Made by a program: the position numbers and the translations under genes. From Leptospira sanjuanensis (GTDB taxonomy: Bacteria; Spirochaetota; Leptospiria; Leptospirales; Leptospiraceae), in assembly GCF_022267375.1 (NCBI RefSeq), contig NZ_JAIZBH010000001.1, positions 3,610,001 to 3,674,000 on the forward strand: 64,000 nt of DNA, read 5' to 3'. The first letter of the stretch is position 1, and every line of letters starts with the position of its first letter. Shown here piece by piece: positions 36,725 to 51,900 of this stretch. The notes below the pieces were generated by a model, which had not been told where the DNA came from, did no database searches, and saw nothing but the letters and a program-made list of their open reading frames with translations.

Positions 36725-37765
36725 ATGGAAACCCGTAACAAACCTTACGAACGTTTTTCCGAAAAGGAAAAAACGCGGAAGATCATCCAATGGATTCGGT
36801 TTCGGAACGATCGGATTCAAAAAAAACATCCTTTCTTATCGTTATATCAGGATCGGATCGGTTTGGGAATTACGCTTTTGTCCGCTGCCGGGATGATTCT
36901 CTTTGCAGTTCTTTATCTATCCGATCGAATTCCGTTTTGGATTTGTATCGTAATCAATGCGATTCTCGCTTCTTTTTTACACGAGATCGAACACGACCTC
37001 ATCCATAATCTATACTACAAAGGAAACGCAAAGATACAGAATTTTATGTTTTGGATCGTTTGGCTGTTTCGCGCGAACACGGTCAATCCCTGGTTTCGCA
37101 GAGAAATTCATCTTATCCATCATAAACTTTCCGGCAATAAAGAGGACGTCGAAGAGAGAATGATCGGCAACGGAATGCCTTTCGGTTTGCGAAGAATTCT
37201 AACTATGATCGACGGAAATTTTGCGCTGATTCTCCAGGGAAGAAAAGTCGCCAAAGACGCATACTCGCAGCTCAGAAAAATCAAAACCCCCAGAATCGTC
37301 GGACCGTATCGGGAAATCTTTTTTCTGCTTTGGTATTTCTTTCTCTTGTTAAATACATTCCATTTTTTGAATCTATTTTTTCAAAACCCGTTCACGGAAC
37401 CCGCGTTTATCGAATCGACAAGAATATTTTTGAATGCGGCGGCGGTCGTTTTTCTGATTCCGAATTGGATTCGGCAAACATCGATTCAGATCGTTTCCTC
37501 GAACATGCACTACTACGGAAATATTCCGAACGTATACAATCAAACCCAGGTGTTGAATTCCTGGATCGTTTTTCCGTTTCATCTTTTCTGTTTTAATTTC
37601 GGCGCGACCCACGGAATCCATCACTTCGTAGTCAATCAACCGTTTTATCTCAGACAATGGACCGCGTTTTACGTTCTTCCGGCGTTAAAAAGATACGGAA
37701 TCGCGTTCAACGATTTTAAAAGTATGTTCCGAGCGAACGCGAAAATCGTTTACAATCTCCAGTGA
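36725..37765 (+). CDS. Fatty acid desaturase/hydroxylase-type membrane enzyme
   Basis: 346 residues with four to six membrane helices and the three histidine boxes of membrane di-iron desaturases: HEIEHDLIH (about residue 85), HLIHHKLSGNKEDVEE (about 120), and THGIHHFVVNQP near the C-terminus (about 300). The N-terminus is basic and soluble. It introduces double bonds or hydroxyl groups into acyl chains or carotenoid-like substrates in the inner membrane. It follows the B12/radical SAM gene on the same strand. Its 3' end overlaps the convergent hybrid kinase gene by 16 bases. Confidence 0.88.
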   Translation: METRNKPYERFSEKEKTRKIIQWIRFRNDRIQKKHPFLSLYQDRIGLGITLLSAAGMILFAVLYLSDRIPFWICIVINAILASFLHEIEHDLIHNLYYKGNAKIQNFMFWIVWLFRANTVNPWFRREIHLIHHKLSGNKEDVEERMIGNGMPFGLRRILTMIDGNFALILQGRKVAKDAYSQLRKIKTPRIVGPYREIFFLLWYFFLLLNTFHFLNLFFQNPFTEPAFIESTRIFLNAAAVVFLIPNWIRQTSIQIVSSNMHYYGNIPNVYNQTQVLNSWIVFPFHLFCFNFGATHGIHHFVVNQPFYLRQWTAFYVLPALKRYGIAFNDFKSMFRANAKIVYNLQ

Positions 37766-40218
37766 GATTCTTCCACCTGTTCCACCCAAAAGTCCAACGT
37801 AGTTTTCAATCCCACAAGATCGAGAGGTTTAACCAAACAGTCGTTCATTCCTTTGGAAACGTATTTTTCCTTACTACTTTCGATCGCGTCCGCGGTAAGA
37901 GCGATGATGATCGGAAGATCCGCGTTCTCCTTTCGGGAACGAATCCATCTCGTCGCTTCGATGCCGTCGACTTCGGGCATGTGAATGTCCATTAGAATTA
38001 TATCAAATACTTCCAACTGCATTCTTTCGATCACTTCCCTGCCGTTATGAACGACGGCCGGATCGTAACCTAATTTTTTGAGAGCCCTTTCGATCAAAAG
38101 ACAATTGGTCTCGTTGTCTTCCGCGACGAGAATACGGATCTTTTTCGGGATCGTTTCCGCATAAACGTTTTCAAGATCGCGCGTAGTGTCCGGCCCGAGA
38201 ATTTTTTCGATTTCGGATTCGGAAGGAATATCATATTCGATCGAAAAGAAAAATTTGGAGCCCTTTCCTTCCTTACTTTCCAAACCGAGAACCCCGCCTT
38301 GCAGCTCCACCAATTGTTTCGTGATACTCAGACCCAAACCGGAGCCGCCGAACTTTCTCACCGTGGAAGTGTCGCTTTGCGAGAACGCATCAAATACCTG
38401 TTTTTGTTTTTCCTGAGGAATTCCGATACCCGTATCCGAAACGACGAATTCGATCGCCACTTTCGAATCGGAAATTTTTTTCTGAGAAACTTTAAGAACA
38501 ACCTCTCCGTGATTGGTAAACTTGATTCCGTTTCCGGTCAAGTTCCAAAGAATCTGACGCAGCCTCAATTGATCGCCCGAAACGTATTCCGGAATTTCAA
38601 ATTTTCCTTCCAGATGAAAACCGATCTGTTTTCGTTTTGCAAGAGGATATAAAAGATCGTGGATTTCATCCAAGACCGAACGGATCGAAAAAACTTCCTT
38701 ATCGAGCGAAATTTTTCCGGCCTCGATTCTTGAAAAATCGAGAATATCATTGATGATCTGAAGAAGCGATTTCGCCGAACCGGAAAGAATCTTCACGTAT
38801 TCCTTCTGTTCTTCGTTGAGTCTCGTCGTTCCCAAAAGCTGAACCATTCCCAAAACCCCGTTCATAGGCGTTCTGATTTCGTGACTCATGTTCGCGAGAA
38901 AGCTGCTCTTAACTTTGGAAGCTTTTTCCGCGATCTCCTTCGCTTGAATCAATTCCCATTCCGTTTCTCTTCTTTGCTGGATTTCCTTTTTTAAAAGTAC
39001 GATGTTCTTATGAATCTCGGATTGTAATCCGTCCTTGAGTCTGAATTCCAATTCCTTGATTCTCTGAACGAGCATGATCGAAAACAGAATCGACTGCGCG
39101 ATAAACGCCAATTTAAGAATATGAAGCGAAAGATAATTCATCGAGATCACACCCGAGGCGCTGAGGTTCGTGACGATACCGGCCGTCGGAAAGATCATGT
39201 GGATCAAAAGAAGAATCTTCGCGGTTTTAAAACCGTCCTGAATCCTCACAACGCAGAAGTAAACGATGATGAGATTATTGATCAAAATCCAATAATACGA
39301 AAACTGATTGAGCTGATTCGTAAAAAGGATCGAAGCCGGAAACAGCAGAATATTACACGTTACGTAAATCCAAGTCGTGATTTCCGCCCGTTTGTCCTTT
39401 TTTTCCGGATATAAGAATTCAAGGGAGAATAAGAACAAAAACAAAGCCGACGCGTAAACCAGAATCAGGGTCATAGGAAGATAATACGTCCCGTATCCCG
39501 GTTTAAACAACGGCAAAGTCAATCCGTCCCAAGCGGTCAAATAAACCGTAAAGAAGGAAATCATAATAAAGTAATACAAATAGGATCTCGCCCGAAAAAA
39601 GAAATAGAGGGAAAGATTGTAAAGACTCATCGCGATTCCGAATCCGAGAGTCAAACCTACGATGATCGAACGGAATTGTTTCGTGAATCCGTATTTGTTT
39701 TCCGATTCCAACACGAAAGGAAAACGAAGAGGGGTTCCGCTTTTGATCCTGCAAACGATTTGGACTTCCTCTCCCGGACGAAGATAAAAATCCAGCGTGG
39801 GAAAATTCTCCTCATAGAAGCGCGTGGAACCGGCGCGGATGTCGTGGATTTTTCCTTCGTGAGCGTATCGATAGTGAATGTCCACTTCCTCCAAAAACGG
39901 ATTGTAAACTTCGAACTTTCCGTAGTAGTCGCGCGCCGTATCGTTTTTAAGAGGAATATAAAACCAAGCCGTCGCTTTAGTAAAACCGAGAGAAAAGGAT
40001 TCGGAAGGAATGTGCTGAAACGCAATGGAAGAATCACCGGAAAAAATTCTTTCCTTCCGATCCGTTCCGTCCACGTCGCTGAAATAATGAACAAAAGAAC
40101 GGAACGATCCGCTTTTCTGAAGCTGTGAAATATTTCCTGAATCCGGAAGCGCGCCTTCGCCAAACACGGGAAATGCGAGACCAAAGGAAAAAAGAACCGT
40201 TATCAAGAATCGAATCAT
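37750..40218 (-). CDS. 7TMR-DISM hybrid sensor histidine kinase with receiver domain
   Basis: 822 residues: signal peptide (about 1-20), extracytoplasmic DISM sensor (about 30-185), seven membrane helices (about 188-400), coiled coil, HisKA with FLANMSHEIRTPMNGVLGMV (His about 446), HATPase with FSRIEAGKISL, DTGIGIPQEKQ and GGSGLGLSITKQLV, and a C-terminal receiver (about 690-815) with the phosphoacceptor in DIILMDIHMPEVDG (Asp about 743). DISM sensors bind carbohydrate-like or other small ligands outside the cell. An intramolecular phosphorelay to a separate histidine phosphotransfer protein or regulator is expected. No dedicated partner is next door. It is convergent with the desaturase. 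Confidence 0.93.
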   Translation of the reverse strand: MIRFLITVLFSFGLAFPVFGEGALPDSGNISQLQKSGSFRSFVHYFSDVDGTDRKERIFSGDSSIAFQHIPSESFSLGFTKATAWFYIPLKNDTARDYYGKFEVYNPFLEEVDIHYRYAHEGKIHDIRAGSTRFYEENFPTLDFYLRPGEEVQIVCRIKSGTPLRFPFVLESENKYGFTKQFRSIIVGLTLGFGIAMSLYNLSLYFFFRARSYLYYFIMISFFTVYLTAWDGLTLPLFKPGYGTYYLPMTLILVYASALFLFLFSLEFLYPEKKDKRAEITTWIYVTCNILLFPASILFTNQLNQFSYYWILINNLIIVYFCVVRIQDGFKTAKILLLIHMIFPTAGIVTNLSASGVISMNYLSLHILKLAFIAQSILFSIMLVQRIKELEFRLKDGLQSEIHKNIVLLKKEIQQRRETEWELIQAKEIAEKASKVKSSFLANMSHEIRTPMNGVLGMVQLLGTTRLNEEQKEYVKILSGSAKSLLQIINDILDFSRIEAGKISLDKEVFSIRSVLDEIHDLLYPLAKRKQIGFHLEGKFEIPEYVSGDQLRLRQILWNLTGNGIKFTNHGEVVLKVSQKKISDSKVAIEFVVSDTGIGIPQEKQKQVFDAFSQSDTSTVRKFGGSGLGLSITKQLVELQGGVLGLESKEGKGSKFFFSIEYDIPSESEIEKILGPDTTRDLENVYAETIPKKIRILVAEDNETNCLLIERALKKLGYDPAVVHNGREVIERMQLEVFDIILMDIHMPEVDGIEATRWIRSRKENADLPIIIALTADAIESSKEKYVSKGMNDCLVKPLDLVGLKTTLDFWVEQVEESHWRL

Positions 40219-40348
40219 AAGGACGGATGACTCGTGGATTTGGTTATAGTTTGCGACATCCGTTTTTAGGGTAAAAATGTTTTTACCGGTCCCGCATATT
40301 TAGGACCGATAGAATGATAAGACGAGCTTTTTTCCGCGATTCCGGCAA

Positions 40349-40909
40349 CTATTTCAGAATGATCTTATCGATCATTCCGTATTCCAAAGCCTCCTTCGAT
40401 GAAAACCAGGAATCCCGATCCGTATCTTGGATGATACGATCCAACGGCTGTCCCGTGGCTTTTGCCATGATTTCGTTTAATAAGTCCTTTTCCCGTTTTA
40501 CGGACTCGGCGAAAATTCGTATGTCTTCCGCGGGGCCTTTGAATTCTCCCATTACGTGCGGTTGATGGATCAAAATCTTACTGTGCGGATACGCCGAACG
40601 ATTTCCGCGATCGCCCGATAAAAGCAAAACCGCGCCGAAAGACATCGCCATTCCCAAACAAGTCGTATAAACCGGAGGACTTACCGAATTCATCACGTCG
40701 AGAATCGCCAAACCCGCGTACGTCGACCCTCCGGGAGAATGGATGTAAAGAGAAATCGGTCTCGTGGGATCGACCGCTTCCAGATACAAAAAACGATCGA
40801 TCAAGTAACGAGCGGAATTATCGTTCACTTCTCCCCAAAGAAAAACCTTTCTTTGTTCGAGATAAACGGATTCGATTTGCGAAGAAGGAGGAAGTAATGT
40901 CGTTTCCAA
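40349..40909 (-). CDS. clpP: ClpP serine protease subunit (paralogue)
   Basis: 186 residues, typical ClpP size after its short N-terminus. The catalytic triad is intact: Ser90 in GMAMSFGAVLLLSG, His115 in SKILIHQPHV, and Asp162 in the DTDRDSWFSSKEALEYGMID segment. The SPGGSTYAGL substrate-channel motif is kept. Unlike canonical ClpP (GQAASMG, IHQPLGG), it has GMAMSFG and IHQPHVMG, so it is the divergent paralogue type that usually forms mixed or specialised rings. The start is a TTG with AGGAG six bases upstream; this ribosome site overlaps the stop codon of the sigma-factor gene, so translation is coupled. It belongs to a rsgA-sigma-clpP cluster. Confidence 0.93.
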   Translation of the reverse strand: METTLLPPSSQIESVYLEQRKVFLWGEVNDNSARYLIDRFLYLEAVDPTRPISLYIHSPGGSTYAGLAILDVMNSVSPPVYTTCLGMAMSFGAVLLLSGDRGNRSAYPHSKILIHQPHVMGEFKGPAEDIRIFAESVKREKDLLNEIMAKATGQPLDRIIQDTDRDSWFSSKEALEYGMIDKIILK

Positions 40910-40918
40910 GATTTTCTC

Positions 40919-41497
40919 CTAAGCCGCCAAAAACATTCTGAAACAAGCCTCGGGTCTGTACGCTTCGCCGATGCCGTCTCTCAGGATATTTTTGAGTTTC
41001 AAATGACGTTTTTTGATAAACGAAAGGGTTTTCCCCTGAGACTTCGATATTTCGTCTAACGTAAAATTTCGATAATAATGAAGCTCGATCAGGGTTCGAT
41101 CCTCGGGTTTCAATCGATCGATGTTTTTAAGGATCGTTTCCGAACGTTCCTTTTCGAAAAAGTCGGAATGGATTTTGCCCGCGGTCTGATCGATTTGTCT
41201 CGGATCTTCGAAAACAAGCCGTTGGTTTTCTTTTTTACGGAGAATCCGATCGCAGTGTTTGACGATCGCCCGTTTGAGCAGGCTCGGAAACGCTTCCGGC
41301 GTGCGGATCTTTCCGCAATTTACATATAAGTCCCAAAAGGTTTCCTGCACGACATCCTGGGAAAGATCCTCGTCTCGAAGAATCCGATTCGCATGTCGTA
41401 GCGCAAAACGCGAGAACCGTTTTTGCAGAAGGGTCCAAGCCTGTGCATCGCCGGATTTCGCGTGTTCCAAAAGTTGAATGTAGGATTTGTCTTTCAT
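40919..41497 (-). CDS. ECF-type RNA polymerase sigma factor
   Basis: About 192 residues (start at MKDKSYIQ). Region 2 is visible as RFSRFALRHANRILRDEDLS and QDVVQETFWDLYVN; region 4 as RLKPEDRTLIELHYYRNFTL, then DEISKSQGKTLSFIKKRHLK. A start at 41629 would add 44 basic residues with no sigma homology and is less likely. It lies 135 bases after rsgA and 9 bases before clpP on the same strand. No anti-sigma factor is adjacent, which is unusual for this class, although the partner-switching module elsewhere in the window could in principle act on such a sigma factor. Its regulon is unknown. Confidence 0.85.
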   Translation of the reverse strand: MKDKSYIQLLEHAKSGDAQAWTLLQKRFSRFALRHANRILRDEDLSQDVVQETFWDLYVNCGKIRTPEAFPSLLKRAIVKHCDRILRKKENQRLVFEDPRQIDQTAGKIHSDFFEKERSETILKNIDRLKPEDRTLIELHYYRNFTLDEISKSQGKTLSFIKKRHLKLKNILRDGIGEAYRPEACFRMFLAA

Positions 41498-41632
41498 ACG
41501 ATTTAAAGTCCCTCGGATTTCCGTCGCAGTTCTTAAAAAACGATCTTCTCCGGGGTTTTTTGCGGAAAAAAGTTTTTTTTCCGCGATTCGGAACGCTTTT
41601 AACCTCCGTAACCCCGAAGAAAATCGCATCGT

Positions 41633-42712
41633 TTAGATTCTTCCCTTATCCTTGAGTCGCTTTTGCAGAGCTTTGGACATCTGTTTGTCCACCTGCTTCT
41701 TCTTTCTCGCTTCCTCGGGATCGGTCATCACTTTATAGGCTCGTAATTCTCTGTTCAATTTCAAATAAGAAGCGAACCGTTCTTCGCTGATTCTTCCGTC
41801 TTCCAAAGCGGCCGCGACTCCGCAACCCGGTTCGCCGTTGTGAGAACAATCGTTAAAACGACATTCTTCCGAGGCAATCGCGATCTCCGGAAAAATAGAT
41901 TCGAGTTCGTCCTCGTCGCCTCCCGCAAAAAGACCGACTTCCCGGATTCCGGGATTGTCCATCAGAACTCCGCCTTCCGAGAGAAGGAAAAGTTCCCGAT
42001 GTGTGGTAGTATGCCTTCCGGTTCCGTCCGAAGCTTTTACTTCGTTCGTCTTCTGCACTTCTTCGCCTAACAAAGAATTGATGATTGTGGATTTTCCGGC
42101 GCCGGAAGAACCCAAAAACGCGATCGTATTTCCAGGTTTGATAAACGAAGCGATCTTGCCGATCTGCGAACCGTCCAAAGCGGAAATCATCTCGACCGGA
42201 ATTTCTCCCGCGATCGATTTGATCTCTTCGAATCGTTCGTTAGGATTTTCACAAAGATCTTGCTTGTTTAAAACGATCGCGACTTCTGCGCGACTGGCCT
42301 TTGCCAAGAACAAATAACGTTCGATTCTTCGCGGGCTGTAATCGTTGTCCATGCCCATGATCACGAGAAGAAGATCGATATTCGATGCGATGGCCTGCGA
42401 TTGATTTCGTTTTCCCGGATTGCTTCTCCGTAAAAACGTTTTTCGGGGGAGAATTTGCTCTACGATACAGAGATCTTCTCCGTCGATTTCGCGCACGAGC
42501 GTCCAGTCTCCGGCCACTAAAAATTCTCCGGAAACGGATAACGCGCCCGAGGGAATTCCCCTACGTTCGCCCGAGTCCGTTAGAATTTTTGAATATTCTC
42601 CGTAGACGGATAGCACTCGGCCCGGTCTTAAATCGTCGAACAAAGGGACTTCCGAAAGAAAAAATTCCGGGTCCCATCCATAGGATGCAAGGATTGAGTT
42701 TGATTGTGACAT
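41633..42712 (-). CDS. rsgA: Ribosome small-subunit-dependent GTPase A
   Basis: 359 residues with the circularly permuted GTPase order that defines RsgA: N-terminal OB-fold (about 30-105), G4 NKQD, G1 GSSGAGKST, G2-like TGRHTTTHRE, G3 DNPGIREVG, and a C-terminal zinc finger (CRFNDCSHNGEPGC). It checks maturation of the 30S subunit late in assembly, using GTP hydrolysis to release. The N-terminus is extended (DPEFFLSEVPLFDDLRPGRV), as in many spirochaete copies. AAGGAATCAC precedes the ATG. It is followed by the sigma factor and clpP genes. Confidence 0.95.
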   Translation of the reverse strand: MSQSNSILASYGWDPEFFLSEVPLFDDLRPGRVLSVYGEYSKILTDSGERRGIPSGALSVSGEFLVAGDWTLVREIDGEDLCIVEQILPRKTFLRRSNPGKRNQSQAIASNIDLLLVIMGMDNDYSPRRIERYLFLAKASRAEVAIVLNKQDLCENPNERFEEIKSIAGEIPVEMISALDGSQIGKIASFIKPGNTIAFLGSSGAGKSTIINSLLGEEVQKTNEVKASDGTGRHTTTHRELFLLSEGGVLMDNPGIREVGLFAGGDEDELESIFPEIAIASEECRFNDCSHNGEPGCGVAAALEDGRISEERFASYLKLNRELRAYKVMTDPEEARKKKQVDKQMSKALQKRLKDKGRI

Positions 42713-42916
42713 GTGATTCCTTCTGATTTATTGGAGTAAAGATACATAACGCCCCTTCCCCTCGGAGAGGGATTCGGAACGTTCAGAATTTCAGAATGGA
42801 ATCAAACAATCATATGCGACTTGAACACAGCGTGAGGGAGTTTCGATCTTTCGTCAATCAAAGAACGATCGGATTATTTCACAGAATTCAAATCCTTCCC
42901 CTTCGATTCTTCTTGC

Positions 42917-42941
42917 AATATTTTCCTTTTTTGGAAATATT
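42917..42941. promoter_or_regulatory. Inverted repeat upstream of the GMC fusion gene
   Basis: Arms AATATTTTCC and GGAAATATT (one unmatched T) flank a run of T's, about 27 bases before the TTG start of the oxidoreductase-hydrolase fusion. It is a plausible repressor site or mRNA leader hairpin in an otherwise plain 255-base promoter region. Confidence 0.35.
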
Positions 42942-42967
42942 TTGCCAATTTAACCCAGGCAAAAACA

Positions 42968-46381
<3,414 letters not shown>

Positions 46382-46427
46382 AGAATCCGGAAAATTATTA
46401 AATTCTAATATAGCTTAGGAAAAAAGA

Positions 46428-47996
<1,569 letters not shown>

Positions 47997-48154
47997 TCCG
48001 GCACATCGATTCTATCCATAAACTTATTGCAATTCCCATTTCCTAAATACAAGAATATCTTAATTTAGGAATATACTTGAAGAATTCTCCGTGTAAAAAA
48101 CCGTTTCTTAACGAAGCGAATGAGAGAACGAAACATTAAGAAAAAGGATTCCTA

Positions 48155-48865
48155 ATGCAGCAGAATCAACTCTATACCGATCTCGGCCTTTCGGAAAATC
48201 AATACAGTCGAGAAGTCATCGAGGGACAACAAGTTTACACGACGAGCTTTCTTAAATTCTACGATCTGATCGTTTTACATATCATCAGCCGATGGTTATG
48301 GCGCTGTCCGCCGCAAAACATGGTCGATCTTTACGATCGATATTTAACCGGAAATCATTTGGATATCGGAGTCGGCACCGGATATCTTTTGCAGAAGGCG
48401 AAGTTTCCGGTCGAAAAACCTACCATCTCCGTGATGGATTTAAACGCAAACAGCCTGATCGAAGCGAGAAAGAGACTTTCCCATCTCGCCGGAACGTTCA
48501 ACGCATATCGCGCGAATATTCTCGAGCCGATCAACACGAAGGAAAAATTCGATTCGATCGGGATGAGCTTTTTATTTCACTGCGTTCCAGGAGCGATCCG
48601 AACCAAGGCTTCCACCGCTTTCAAAAATCTTTTAAAGATCCGTAAACCGGACGGAGTGATCTTTGGTGCGACCGGTTTACACGATCTCGGACAAACACAT
48701 CTTTTATCCAGAAGAGGAATGAAAAATCTAAACCGGAAAGGCGTGTTCCATAATACGGAGGATACTCTTCCGGATCTCGAAGCGGCTCTCCAGGAAAATT
48801 TCAAAGACTACGAATTGTATGTGATCGGTGCGATCGCGTTCTTCGCGGGGAAAAAAGCGAAGTAG
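48155..48865 (+). CDS. Class I SAM-dependent methyltransferase
   Basis: 236 residues. Motif I is HLDIGVGTGYLLQKA, motif II VMDLNANSLIEARKRL and a motif IV-like SIGMSFLFHCVPGA. The N-terminus has a hydrophobic YDLIVLHIISRWLW segment that may bind membranes or small substrates. It is similar to small-molecule methyltransferases, possibly of the phospholipid N-methyltransferase/ubiquinone class, but the acceptor cannot be named. AAGGA precedes the ATG. Same strand as the GMC pair, convergent with the large cyclase gene. Confidence 0.85.
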   Translation: MQQNQLYTDLGLSENQYSREVIEGQQVYTTSFLKFYDLIVLHIISRWLWRCPPQNMVDLYDRYLTGNHLDIGVGTGYLLQKAKFPVEKPTISVMDLNANSLIEARKRLSHLAGTFNAYRANILEPINTKEKFDSIGMSFLFHCVPGAIRTKASTAFKNLLKIRKPDGVIFGATGLHDLGQTHLLSRRGMKNLNRKGVFHNTEDTLPDLEAALQENFKDYELYVIGAIAFFAGKKAK

Positions 48866-48956
48866 GAATTTCGCCGCAATCGGCCATGATGGATACAAGA
48901 TAAAAAAAGCGATGAGATCGAGATCCGAGCGAGTTTCTTTGAACCCGCTCGAATTC

Positions 48957-51900
48957 TTATTCCGCCAAACTCTCCGCCAGCTTTTTGAGATCGGCTTTCG
49001 CTTCGAGTCTCTGAAGAATTCCCTTCGCGGTCGAAATCCGGTCCTGATCTTTTAAGAGAACTCCCGCTTCATACAACGCGGTCGCGTATTCCCATTGATT
49101 CAAAGTGTTTGATAAGAAGGATTCCGCTTCCTTAAAGATGGATTCCGCCTTTTTAGCGTCGCCCGCATAAAATTTCAATTTTCCTTTGAGCATCAACGCC
49201 GGACCGTATAAATACGGAAGCGATTTACCTAGTTTCAAACCGTTCTTTAATCCGTAGTTGATGATCTTGGTCAGACTCTTATCCCCGGTTTCACGCTGCG
49301 CATAAAGTGCGGCTTCCGCAAGATATACGTTTCCGATCTGAAGCTGAGGAAATTTCACTTCGCACTTTAAAAATCCGGCGTAACTTCGTTTGGACCAATG
49401 AGCCGCTTTTTCCGGCCAACCCTCCAAGATCGCAAGCTTAAGAAGTTTATTGATCGTGGAAAGTTCGTTCATCACGTCGTTTTCCAGAGCCGCCCTTTCG
49501 ACTTCGACTAACAATCGTTTTTCGAGTTCGAGAGGATCGACTTCCCCGAGAAGATAACCGAAATACGGGGACCAGATTCTCGTCCAGCGAAGCTGCAACT
49601 GCGCGCCTAGATCCGCCGCGATCTCGCCGATATCGTCGAAATATTTTTTAGCGGTTCTGAAATCGGATTGGAAGTAATACAAAAATCCTCCGGACGAAAG
49701 CGCGGAAAGAAGATCCCACTTCTCGCCGACCTGCCGATAGATCGCGATCGAATCGTGAAGATACGGAAGACCTTGATCCGGACGATTTAGCATCATGTAA
49801 TATACGCCTTGAACCAAAAGACTAATCGCCTTTGCGTACGGATCTCCCGTTTTTTCGGCGAGTTCTCTTCCCTTAATCAAGAAATGTTTGGATGGTCCGA
49901 AAAGATTCATTCCCACAAAAACCTGACCGAGGGCGCATTCCGCCAAAGACTGACGGACCGGATCGTCGAAACGTTGTGTCGCGTTGTATTGCGTAAAAAC
50001 GGACCATCCGAATTTCTTAATGTCCTTCATGATATACATCTTTGCGAGAGTGACTAAGATCAAACATCTCAGCCGAAGACGTTCCGCCTTGCTCGCAGAA
50101 GTATAAGAAGAACCGAATATGGAAAAACGAAGAACGAACGGAAGCTGTAAAACGATTTTGAAAATCGTATCCGGTCTACTTCCCGGCGGACGAATCCCCG
50201 TGATTCGAAGCGCCTTCTCCAAAGTTTCCATCGCTCGCGGAATGTCGTCCTGTTCCTGATATACTTGACCGAGTCCGGTATATGTGCGGATCAAATTGAG
50301 CGTGGATTTATTTTCCAGACATTCCTTAAACAAAGATTCCGCGTGCGCGTATTCTCCGAGCTGACGATGAACGTGCGCCAATTCCTGTTTGATTTCGTAA
50401 TACGTCTCGCCGTTTACTTTCGTAAATTGCGACATCGATTCGAGGGCTTGACCGTAGTGATAGATCGCGTCGCGGTTCGCATAACGGCTTCGCGCCTTAC
50501 GCGCGGCCATCAAAGAATACTGGGAAGCCTTTTCGAAATCGGAGCACTGACGGTAGTGAAACGCCAAAATATCCGCCATCTCGATCACGTTGCTTTCGTT
50601 TTCCTTTTCGATAAACGAAGCGATTCGTTTATGAAGATCCTCTCTTGTCGAATGAAGAAGAGTGTTGTAGACGATGTCGCGGATCACGATGTGTTTGAAG
50701 ATATACGTAAGCGGATCGGTGATTTCCAGCGGAGTCAGATCCAGACCTTCCAAACTCTGAAGGATATTCTGAATCTCGGAGCGGAACTCCACGGGAAGAA
50801 GATGATTGAGAGTTTCGACGTTGATCAAACGTCCGATCACGGAAGCCGTTTTTAATACGATCTTTTCCCGTTCCGCTAAACGATCCACTCGCGCGAGCAA
50901 TACGTCGTTCAACGTGTTCGGAATTTGAATGTCCCGCGTTTTATCCGAAGGAGAAAGGGTTCCATCCTCTAATTTTTTGAGAGTTCCTTCCTCGATCAGG
51001 TTGTGAACGATGGACTCGAGAAAAAACGGATTCCCGCTGGATCGGTTGAGAATCTGATCCAAAAATTCTTCCTGACTCGTATCCATGTGAAATTTATGAA
51101 TGAGAAAATCTCTCGCTTCTTCCGGTTTGAATTCCTTCAGGCGGATCAGTTCTTCGTTCGGGGAGACGGCTTCTTCCGCGAACTGTCCTTCCGGCCGCGA
51201 CACTAGAATCAACATGGCCTTCATCGAAGGCAAACGGGACGCGAGTTTTTCCAAAAGACGGCTGGAAAGTTCGTCGATCCAGTGAACGTCCTCGAAAATC
51301 AGCATCAAAGGTTTTTTCAAAGCGCGTTCCTGAAGAAGGGAAATGATGATCTCGAACAATCTTTCATTCTTTTGTTTCCGGTCGATTTCTCTCGTAAGAG
51401 GATCTTCCTCCACGGGAACGCCCATCAACGCGACAAGCGCCTTGGCCCAAGCGATGTCAAACGAATTCAAATTCTCTAATGCCTTTTCGGCCTTAGAAAC
51501 GCGCGTTTCCACCGAATCTTCCTCGAAAATTCCCAAGAACAGACTCAACAATTCCTTCCAAGGATAGAAGGGAGTGAATTTTTCGTAAGGATAACAGTAA
51601 CCGATAAGAATTTCCACGTTCCGATCGTAAGCCTGATCGATAAACGTATTGGTCAATCTGGATTTGCCGAGTCCCGCGTCGGCGATGATCCGGCAAACGA
51701 CTCCGCCCTTTTCAATGCAAGCGTCCAACATCTTATGAAGACGATCGATCTCTTCCTTTCTTCCGATCATCGTATCCCTGTATTGAATCAGAAGTCCCGG
51801 AATATTCTTCTGTTCGGACGTTAGCTGAAACACCTTCTTGGCTCCGGAAACGCCTTTGAGTTCCACGTCCCCGATTTCGTGAAATAGGAAATTTTTTCCC

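Noticed and set aside
41498..41629. 44 extra N-terminal residues for the sigma factor
   Set aside because: Basic sequence with no sigma homology; the internal ATG fits family length better, though the longer form cannot be excluded.
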